Assembly (NCBI GenBank): GCA_027600665.1
Contig: JADGJL010000059.1
Location: 1 to 51,120, forward strand
Origin: Irineochytrium annulatum
Lineage: Eukaryota; Chytridiomycota; Chytridiomycetes; Chytridiales; Chytridiaceae
DNA: 51,120 nt
Reading direction: 5' to 3'
The first letter of the stretch is position 1. The number at the start of each line of letters is the position of its first letter. Positions 43,190 through 51,120 of the stretch are shown here, piece after piece. Position numbers and translations under genes: made by a program. The notes under the pieces were generated by a model. That model saw only the letters and a program-made list of their open reading frames with translations, made no database searches and was not told the origin of the DNA.

Positions 43190-46100
43190 ATGCCCGCGCC
43201 CACCGACATCAAACCCCCGATGCCGGCGGATGCCGCGGGCATCCATCGCGCCCAGTTCATCTCCGCCACATCGCGAGGCCCCGCCGCCCCGACGACGAGG
43301 CTGCACGCCGAGGAGGATGACCTGGAGTACTTCGACATGGATCATAGGTACGCACACGGCCTCGCCAGCTCCCCGCCGCTGCCGGGCAGACGAGGGAGGA
43401 GGAGGTTGTCTCTTAGCGGTGTGCCCTCCATACCCCCATCCGGAATGAACCCGCCGAGCCGAGTGAACCTGCCCACGAGCAGCCTGGAGAACCTGCCGTC
43501 CGTCCCGTTCGGCCGGCATAACCGGACTGTATCTTCCGTACGTGTTTTGTCTCGCCCTCTCTTTGCTTCGCCGAGCCTGCGATTGACGCGGTTTTGCAGA
43601 CCTCCGTGGCCTCCAGCACTTCGAATGCACCTTCGACGACCGCGTTTGGCGACCGGAAACGGAGAGGATCGCACGATGACCTCTCGTCCAACCGGCGGTT
43701 CCTCATTAACGTATCCGACACTCAACGTAAGTATCTCGCTCTTTTGAACACGCCTTGTCTGTCCTTTCCGCCCTTGTCGGTATCACACGATATAAATCAA
43801 CGCTGCATATCGCGTCCCGATCGAGCGTGTTCTGAATCTTGGCCGGTTGATAGGCCGTATTTTGGAGCAAGAGGATACCAACGGGGACTCGCAGATTACG
43901 GTTGAGGACCTTGGGCCGAAAGCGTTCACGATTGGCACTGCCAACAGTGGGGGTTTGAAGAAATTTGAGGTTCGCGGTACATACGCGATTTCAAATCTCT
44001 TGCAAGAACTTGCGCTCGCTGCGGACCACAATCGGAGAGTGATCGTTATCGATGAGCGTCGCCTCAATGAAAACCCAGTGGATCGACTTCATCGGGTTAT
44101 CAAGTACCATTTCTGGGATGGGCTCACTCGGAGGATTGACGCCGATGGTAAGCGTTTTGATGCACACCAAAAGTGGTCGAGTGTTAATTTTTATCACACA
44201 AGGTCTTGAGGCCATTTGCAACGACCCGAAGAATCGCCAGGAAAACCAGATGAATCGCATTTACATCCCCTTCCACGATGAGTTCGCCTTCAACTACTAC
44301 AACCAAGTTTCGAAGGAGAGGGCGCACCTGAATCTCGAGGTCGTCCGCCTGCCCGAGATTATCGACCCCGAGTACGTCAAATCCCTCCACAAGCTCCCTG
44401 GTATTCTCTCCCTAGCCCTCCGTCGTTTCACGGACCCCGTGACGGGCCTCGAAACCGTCCGTGGTGCACCCTTCGTCGTTCCTGGCGGCCGCTTTAACGA
44501 GATGTACGGCTGGGATAGCTACTTCGAGACCCTCGGCCTCCTGGCCGATGGTCGTGTGTCCCTGGCCCACGGCATGGTCGACAACTTCGTCTACGAGATT
44601 GAGCATTACGGCAAGATCCTGAACGCGAACAGGTCATACTATCTCACCCGGTCGCAGCCGCCTTTTTTGACCGATATGATCAAGAGGGTTTTTGACGCCC
44701 TCAGGCCAAAGGAGGTGCCCACGCCCAAGGCGGAGGCGCAGGACCTGGGGTTGGGCGTAGTGTTTCCTAGGTCATCGTCGTCGCCCAACGTGCCAGGGCA
44801 CATGTCCAGGGTACCTTCGAGCGCGCGCATGCCGCAGAAGACAGTCGTAAAGAGGCTGCCGGTCTCAGCCAACGACTTGAGGATCTGGCTTGCGCGGTCC
44901 GTGAGGGCGGCGCTGAAGGAGCTGCTTTCGGTTTGGTTGTCGCCGGAGAGGCTTGACAGCCATGCGGGGCTCACGAAGTACAGGCCGGACTGCGTGGGTG
45001 TGCCGCCGGAGACGGAGAGCGGGCACTTTGACCATTTGCTGGAGAAGTTTGCCAGCAAGTATTCGTTGGGGGTGAGGGAGTTCGAGGAGAAGTACCAAAA
45101 GCGGGAAATCCTCGAACCCGAGCTTGACGAATACTTCTTGCATGACGGCGCTGGTTAGTGTTCGCTTTGTTCTGGTCATTCGGGCTTGTAACGTGCTGCA
45201 TTAGTTCGTGAGAGCGGTCACGACACGACTTACCGGTTTGACAATTGCTGTGCGGATCTGGCGACGATTGATCTTAATTGCCTCGTTTACCGTTACGAGA
45301 CCGATCTTGAGGAGCTTATCACCAACGAGTTTGGTGGGAGGTAAGCATACACTAACGTGAAATTTGTTGACTTTTGTACAGCTTTAAGTTTCGAGTCCGG
45401 CGCGGTCCCAACGACATCTACCTTAATGGTTTCAGATCTTGGCTCGCTCTCCTGCTTCGCCGGGGCATTGATGGCACCATCGGGAATCATGGCGGCTGGG
45501 ATGCGACATGGGCGCGCGGTATCATGGTGTTCGACTCCGACGCCGACACTGAGCACCAGTCCGCCACCGACAACACCTTCTCCTTCCCGACCCTCAGCCT
45601 CCCCTCCGCGCACTCGACAACCTTCACAGTTGTTCTTCCAGCCTCCCTCTTCTCATCCCTCGCTGAGCGCTGTAAGAATCTCATTGACCAGCACCTCTGG
45701 TCCGAGGAGGAGCACCTCTACCTCGACTACAATTGCAAGCTGCAGCGGGCCATGCCCTTCCAGACCGTCACGGCCCTGTGGGCGCTCTGGGCGGGCGTTG
45801 CGTCCAAGGAGCAGGCCGACAAGCTCATCAAGCGCGCCATCCCGTTGTTCGAAGTTAAGGGTGGGCTTGTATCTGGCACGGAAGCGTCGAGGGGCAAGTT
45901 GAGCTACGACAGGCCGATGAGGCAGTGGGATTACCCGTTCGGGTGGGCGCCGCACCAAATTATGGCATGGGAGGGGTTGAGGAAGTATAGGGGTACCGAC
46001 TCGGTCGATAGGGCCGGAAGGCTAGCGTACCGATGGTTGTTCACGCTCGTGCAGGCCTTCGTGGACTTTAATGGGGTTGTGCCGGAGAAGTTTGACGTCG

Positions 46101-47348
46101 TTGGGATGACTCACCGTGTGAATGTCGAGTATGGCAACGTGAGTGGCCACTTTTTATCTGGTAGTTCCTGATCATATCTTGCCATAGGTTGGAACCGATT
46201 TCAAGTTTGTCGTTCGTGAGGGATTTGGCTGGATGAACGCGAGCTTCCAGGTGCGTTGAACTTCTTTCCTGCGTACTCAATGTTGACAATACGTCTTTTA
46301 GATTGGCCTTACGTACCTTTCGCATCACATGCGCCGTGCACTTGGAACTCTTACCCCTCCAGACCAGCTTTTTGCGGCATTGGACCAGAGTATCAAGAAC
46401 CGTGCTGCCGCCGCTGCTGCCCTCGCTGCAGCGGAGGCCGCTGCCATCTCCGCGGCCGCTCACCTCCCGAGGCCGCCGATGGTGCCTGCCCCAACGGGCG
46501 AGGTCTACCTGCCCATCAGCGTCCCCGTCCCCGAGTCGATTGTTATGCCGCACACGAACGAGGAGCTTCTCTCCAATATTCTTCCCGACCTTCCGCCCTC
46601 GTTCACGAACCACGTCGTCGATCCCGCCATCGGCATGCTTGTTCACACCGGCGAGGGCGACGAGCTCGCCGCGACGCCGCCGGCGGAGAAGGTGGCGACG
46701 CCGCTGATTGGCCTGGACGAAGAGACGATCTCGGTCGACAGCGACGACGACTTCGAGGACGAGGAGGAGGACGAGATTTCGGATGCGGAGGCTCACGACG
46801 CGGAGGACGAGGACGCGGCCGACGACGATGGCGGGCTTGTTATCGCCCCGAAGAGGACGAGAAAGAAGTCGACGATTAAGCCGTCCCTCATTCCCTTGTT
46901 CCACACCGTTATGGAGGCGCAGCATGCGCTCGAGGTCGCCACGTCGTCGATGCACCAGGCCGTGTTTGAGCGCCGCTCGTCCGTGGCAGCGTCGGCCAAC
47001 GGCAACGACATGGACCCGGCCTTCTCGGACGAGGAGGCCGGTGCAGAGGACTACGAGGGTGGGGACGAGGCCATTGTTAGAGCCGGCAGGGAGCTCCAAG
47101 CCGCCAACGATGGCATGCGGGTGGCAGCGGCCATGTCGGAGGCGCTTGAGTCGAAGCAAATGGAGACGATGGTGAAGGAGAAGAGGAGGATGAAGAAGAA
47201 GAAGAGGAGGAGCGAGAAGGTTCGGACCAAAATTGCGGAGGCCGTGGTGGTGGAGAAGCAGGTTGAGGCCTCGGCATCGCCTCTGTTTGAAAAGCCCGAG
47301 GATGAGACACTGATGGTGTCCATTGTTGGCCCGATGCCTGGACTTTAA
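43190..47348 (+). CDS. NTH1: Neutral trehalase with long C-terminal extension
   Basis: Cytosolic alpha,alpha-trehalase (GH37) of the fungal regulated type. Start [10 protein letters not shown] at 43190. The N-terminal regulatory region has PKA-like sites RRRLSLS and KRRGSHDD (the second aligned with RRGSEDD of yeast Nth1). The calcium-binding segment is [17 protein letters not shown] (about 43868-43920). The GH37 catalytic part has [79 protein letters not shown] and [12 protein letters not shown]. Yeast Nth1 ends about 20 residues after HARRALGA; here the same [12 protein letters not shown] continues in frame from about 46390 for about 320 more residues: Ala-rich, then strongly acidic, then KKKKRRS-rich. 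There is also an insertion of about 60 residues near 44690-44870. About ten exons. Confidence 0.93.
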
Positions 47349-48275
47349 TTATCGACTGAAATGTACGAAGTATCTATATTCCTGCTATTGTTTTCTTTTC
47401 GTTGCTTCTCCTCCGAACTTCACACTTTCGCATCTTCATACTTTCCCTTTGGCCTCAAACCTTCCATTATTTCATAATGTCGTTGTACGCTTTTGTCTAT
47501 GGGTTGGGTTGGAGGAATGGGAAGTCTGTGTTATTTTACTACTCCTGTCATTATCACTTCCCTGTTGCCTTTTTGTTTTGCTTTTTTTGTTTCTGATGGA
47601 TAATTTATGTGTGTCATTGGTCTAATGATTCGCTATCATGAATATGCTCAATTCCCTTCCGCATTCACGTTTGCTTTACCGACTTGTTGCCTGCGTTACT
47701 GTCTCCCGTTGTGTAGGTCGAGTGTTGGTTTCTCCAGCTGTTTGAAGCCCAGTCGCAATCCAAGTTAACAACAATGATGAATATGACAAACTGTACAATA
47801 TTTCAATTAACCCCACAATATGCATGAACACAAATAGCAACCTAATAAGGAAAAATATACAATGAGACTACGACGCGGTGTCAGAGCGAACAACCGCGTC
47901 AACTAAGCGCCTGCATTCAAATCAGTCTTGCACCGTTTGCGGCAATATTCCATCACGGGATCAAATGGATATCAACCTTGACTCTGAAAGTGCGGCCCTC
48001 ATGTCCTATCAAGTGGATAGCCGATACGTTGCGTCCACGGTCAGTGATCATTGCGAACGAAATCGTGATCACCGGGGAAAGGAACGCGTAAAGCGCAAAA
48101 GCGTGCAACAGATTCATTGATCAGTTACGCGTCGTTCTCCAGACGCAACTGCGGCGAAAGAACGGCGGGCCACTGACCGAGACGTCGAAACGTCGCTGTG
48201 GTCCCCTCTCGCTAGTGACGAAAAAAAGGGAGGGGAAGGATTTTTGACTTCACTTGGTGCATTTTGGTCGCCAAC
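47349..48275. other. Intergenic stretch between trehalase and NDUFA13
   Basis: 927 bp, tandem orientation. The first half is T/C-rich and AT-rich 3' flank, and the rest has short open frames only, none with a domain. It should hold the NDUFA13 promoter; nothing else is supported. Confidence 0.5.
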
Positions 48276-48929
48276 ATGTCGCAAGCAGTCCAGGATCGAC
48301 CGCCCGCGAATGGCTTCCCGCAGACGATCGCCTTCAAGAGGAACATCCCTCTCCGGGGCCCGTCAGGCGCCGTCATCTTTTTGGCGACCATCGGCATAAT
48401 GGGCTACGGCTTCTACTGGATCGGGCAGTCGAACGCGGAGCGCAGGTTCGCTTCCTCTATCCATATAGCAATCGATTAAACGTTATGTTTATAGGGAGCT
48501 TCGACGCGAGAAGTTGTGGGCCAGGATCCATCTTGTTCCCTTGCTCCAGGCCGAGACGGACCGCGACGCCGTTCGAAGGCTCGAGTCTTTGAAGAACAAC
48601 GAGGCGAAAATTATGGAGGATGTCCCCGGATGGGTGCCGATGAGCTTGACGGACCCGGTCCCCGGGTTAGGCAAGAGGGGTGAGAGGGATAACAGGGCCG
48701 CGGAACCGGTTTACCACACGAAGCGGCACGTTGCCCCCAACTACGTGTTCTTGCCGGCCGATGATGAGAAGAGGATTGACGCGCAGTGGTGGAGGGGCAC
48801 TAAGATTTTCCTGAGGAACCCGCCTTATCACGAGAGGTAGGCGATTTATTGTTTTTGCTTTCATATGGTTCTTTAGGAATGACTGATTGTTGTTTAAGGG
48901 CGGACTGGCGGGAGAAGGCCGATGTATAG
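48276..48929 (+). CDS. NDUFA13: NADH dehydrogenase (complex I) subunit NDUFA13/GRIM-19
   Basis: Accessory subunit of mitochondrial complex I. Exon 1 (48276-48445) has GFPQTIAFKRNIPLRGPSGA, then one membrane span VIFLATIGIMGYGFYWIG and QSNAERR. Exon 2 (48496-48838) has ELRREKLWARIHLVPLLQAE, RDAVRRL and APNYVFLPADDEKRIDAQWW with RGTKIFLRNPPYHER. A third, tiny exon (48899-48929) ends WREKADV. About 180 residues. The single N-terminal span, the basic matrix-facing preceding segment and the PPYHER block fit the family closely. Its presence argues that the organism has a complete complex I, unlike Saccharomyces. Confidence 0.95.
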
Positions 48930-49073
48930 TATGGTTCGACATTTGTTACAATATATATTCCCCATCTACGGACAACAACCACGAAAAAGACACGTTTACT
49001 GTGCAAACTAGGTTTAAATAGCGGCGACGCAGCCTGTTATCAGCGAAACTCAATGTGTAGATCGACTTGAAAG

Positions 49074-49935
49074 TCATGCCTTCCAAAACTTCAATACCGA
49101 AAGTCCCTCAATCCCAGCCTTGCGTGATAATACGACCTTCGAGTCCATGGAATACAGCCTCTTCATCGTCTCCATAATTTCCAACGGCCTGTTTTCTCGT
49201 ATGGTCACCAAATAAAAAGTGCCGTTATCTGACAGCAATTCCTTTACAATGGTCAGAACCTAACGTGCTTGAGCGCCAACGCACCGATACGTGAGGAAGA
49301 AACTCGTCTAAAACCTCCCTCCCGTCTATGCCACCCGCCCATGCCGCTTCTATCCCGGTCGACCCAACTTCCTCACTCGATGTCACCACATACGGCGGGT
49401 TGAAGATCAAAACATCAACGGCGCCGCGAAGCCGCGTCCCTAAATGCAAGGCAAACTTCGTACGGACGCAGTCGAGCCTCACTCCGTTCTCCGTGCCGGT
49501 CCGAAACGATGCTAGGGCCGCTTTCTCATTTATGTCCGTCGCAAGGTACACTATAGTTCATACCATAAGCCACGGAACCACGGTGTTGATAACACGTACA
49601 CGCTTCGTTAACACCTAGGAGCGTAGCCAGAAACGTGACCACGCATCCGGAGCCCGACCTGACGGCTTGCTAAATGAGTTTCTCGTCGGAGAGGTTAGTT
49701 GAACCAAAACGCTTACCCAATCTCCATGCAAATGGTCGGATTCAGTGCCTTTAACGCCTTCTCGTCCGACTCCAGCGCATCTAGCATCAGGAATGTGTCC
49801 TCTAAAAAGGACGCAACAAAAGTATTAAAGGAAGAAAACGAACAGATAGTTGATCATGCCAATAACGTTACCTGCAGGCTCATACACATCCCTGAAGTCC
49901 TCAGCCTTCAGATGCGAATAAGCAGGTGTTGCCAT
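49074..49935 (-). CDS. MTQ2: eRF1 glutamine N5-methyltransferase MTQ2 (HEMK2/N6AMT1)
   Basis: SAM-dependent catalytic subunit (with Trm112) that methylates the GGQ glutamine of eRF1. Start MATPAYSHLKAEDFRDVYEPA at 49935, very like the family's TPSLSHL opening. The next exon has DTFLMLDALESDEKALKALNP and MEIGSGSGCVVTFLA (SAM-binding motif I E-x-G-x-G-x-G). A later exon has ATDINEKA and the catalytic FNPPYVVTSSEEV (NPPY). The C-terminus has GTFYLVTIRENRP and ends LSVLKFWKA at 49074. Five or six exons, all with GT...AG borders. An upstream Met (50028) extends the frame but overlaps the divergent CSN9 gene, so the shorter start is preferred. Confidence 0.93.
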
Positions 49936-49996
49936 CTGTTCAACTTTACTAAAAAGACGGCGTTCAAGCCGTGTCAAAGATAAGTTCAAGCCCAAG
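49936..49996. promoter_or_regulatory. 61 bp divergent promoter, MTQ2 and CSN9
   Basis: The starts of MTQ2 (minus, 49935) and CSN9 (plus, 49997) are 61 bases apart, so initiation in both directions must occur inside or very near this stretch. No TATA box is seen. Confidence 0.5.
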
Positions 49997-50362
49997 ATGT
50001 CGATGGCTGAGGTAATTTGGCCTTGCATGCCACTTTACAATCTTCTGACATCGTATTCCGTTTAGGATGACTACGAGTTCGACGCGATGGACACGGAGGA
50101 GGCGTACGGCCGCGGGGAGGCAAACCCGATGCTGCGGGGACCTGGCATGTCACTGACGGGTTTGCCCCTGACGGCTGAGGAGGGCGGGATGCATAAGTTC
50201 AGGGTAAATGAGGACAAAATTGTGGATAAGGACTTTTATAACAGTTGAGTGGCGGGTTCTGTCGTTTCCTTTCTAGGCTAGTTCCTTTTTTCTAACCTCC
50301 GCTCAACCTCTTCGTGTCAAGAATTTGACGATGACTTCGACGACGTTGGACCTCAGCGATAG
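49997..50362 (+). CDS. COP9 signalosome subunit 9 (CSNAP/CSN9-like), small acidic protein
   Basis: Small acidic subunit of the COP9 signalosome, the cullin deneddylase. Three exons: MSMAE (49997-50011), then DDYEFDAMDTEEAY...KDFYN (about 50065-50244), then a last exon ending FDDDFDDVGPQR at 50362; the second intron has GTTGAG and TCAAG borders. The product is 77 residues. The end, VDKDFYNKFDDDFDDVGPQ, fits the vertebrate CSNAP tail (VHADFFNDFEDLFDDDDIQ), the part that anchors CSNAP in the complex. The N-terminus is divergent and longer. The identity rests on the tail pattern and size only; a small acidic protein of another complex is possible. It shares its promoter with MTQ2. Confidence 0.65.
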
Positions 50363-50863
50363 GAGAGTTGATGATCGTTGGTGGATTTAGTCTTGTGGCT
50401 TTAAAGAGATGATATTTGCAGAAGATTGAATACATACGCATATCCCGACCAGATAACCCCACTAGTTATAATGGGAGAAGAGGGGCCTACTTTCGACAGA
50501 AGGGTCGGAACTCGGCAGTAGCGGAGTACTTCAGCTTAATGGCGATTTTTATTGAGGCTTTTCGCGTCCTGATATCTAAAGCAATGAATTTTAGCCGAAG
50601 GAGTGGTGTGCCGTTGTGGTTTGGCTTCCGGCGTTATAAACGTTACATGGTGCGAACATTTACGACAGTTAAAAAATCGTGCTTACTGTTATTATTCATT
50701 TTACATTGGATAAGGAGGACAAAGGTTGTGATTTGTAAACACGGGGATAGTCAATCAACGTCTCCTTAGAGGCCTGCACCAGTTGTCACTACTCAAGCTC
50801 ACTCCACTATAGATCAAAGAGTTTGTATGCATGCTTTGCCGTCAACCCAAAACAGAATAACTG
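50363..50863. other. 3' flank and intergenic sequence, no gene seen
   Basis: Only a 117-codon plus frame without domains is open (50416-50769). No RNA gene signature was recognised. Confidence 0.45.
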
Positions 50864-51055
50864 TTATTTCGTGTCGGCCTTGTATGTCCGCCGTGAAGTC
50901 TCGTTGCCTCTCCTGTTCAACTCCCCCGTGCTGACGACGTGGTCATCATCTTCAACACCCTCCGTGCCGGAGGATTAAGCCAGTGCCTCACCGACAACCA
51001 ACCAAACAAAATATGCATATCGGTATAAAGCAATGTTTTCCAAAGTATATGCCAT
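50864..51055 (-). other. Candidate tiny two-exon gene near right edge
   Basis: On the minus strand an ATG at 51055 opens MAYTLENIALYRYAYFVWLVV, a hydrophobic helix-like segment. A possible 42 nt intron (GTGAGG...TGAAG) joins it in frame to a polar tail (DDDHVVSTGELNRRGNETSR) that stops at 50864, giving about 49 residues. Each part is too short for homology. It could equally be chance, or a first exon pair of something else. Confidence 0.2.
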
Positions 51056-51120
51056 AATCCTTCATCCCAATCAAAGCAGTGTCCGGGTGCATACAATACT
51101 ATAAATACATAGGCAACAGA

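Noticed and set aside
46068..47159. A 363-codon minus-strand open frame, Arg/Leu-rich
   Set aside because: Antisense to the acidic trehalase tail; Asp/Glu codons read backward give Leu/Arg/Val. No domain and no splice logic.
49936..50028. An extended MTQ2 start at 50028
   Set aside because: It would overlap the first exon of CSN9, and the family normally begins at the TPxxSHL segment now at the chosen start.
1..51120. CRISPR arrays, insertion sequences, LTRs, rRNA or tRNA genes
   Set aside because: No regularly spaced repeats, terminal repeats with transposase or polymerase frames, or tRNA B-box with matching arms were seen by eye. A tRNAscan-SE and RepeatMasker run would settle this.

Overview
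The window looks like nuclear DNA of a flagellated (zoosporic) early-diverging fungus, most likely a chytrid. The basis is intron-rich but compact genes (introns mostly about 35-60 nt with GT...AG ends), fungal-type neutral trehalase with PKA-like sites, complex I and mitochondrial translation genes, and two flagellum-associated families that non-flagellated fungi lack: an LRRC9 orthologue and a CatSper-type cation channel. A broken Crinkler-type gene also fits a chytrid. Species cannot be named from sequence alone. All exon structures were inferred by eye.

Layout. 1-1349 has no recognisable gene. 1350-9676 is a run of minus-strand genes: RNA polymerase III subunit RPC7/Rpc31, an unrecognised nuclear-looking protein with a tandem duplicated domain, LRRC9, and a small uncharacterised multi-exon gene. 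The AMPK beta subunit (plus) starts 57 bp from that small gene. Mitochondrial EF-G (minus) and a signal-peptide-bearing glutathione S-transferase (plus) share a 113 bp divergent promoter. A CatSper4-like channel (minus) and a PIAS/Siz SUMO ligase (plus) are divergent.

From about 21020 to 26520 lies an island without any convincing intact conserved gene. It contains a multiply frameshifted Crinkler-type pseudogene and a tRNA-dihydrouridine synthase relic with a frameshift and a Cys-to-Tyr change at the catalytic site. After it come three minus-strand genes: ALADIN nucleoporin (farthest right), severin/gelsolin, and a DUF2867-like protein. Plus-strand CCT7 chaperonin, mitochondrial ribosomal protein DAP3/mS29 and the DNA polymerase alpha catalytic subunit follow. 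FIS1 is convergent with polymerase alpha and divergent from a neutral trehalase that carries an unusual roughly 320-residue acidic/basic C-terminal extension. The window ends with NDUFA13, the MTQ2 methyltransferase and a small CSN9/CSNAP gene that shares a 61 bp promoter with MTQ2.

Most genes are single-copy housekeeping functions: transcription, replication, translation, proteostasis, SUMO/COP9 regulation, energy sensing and mitochondria. Several neighbours are driven by very short divergent promoters. The observations most worth following are the CatSper4-like channel lacking the filter aspartate, the trehalase extension, the duplicated-domain protein, the unannotated small gene next to LRRC9, and the decayed 21-26.5 kb island.
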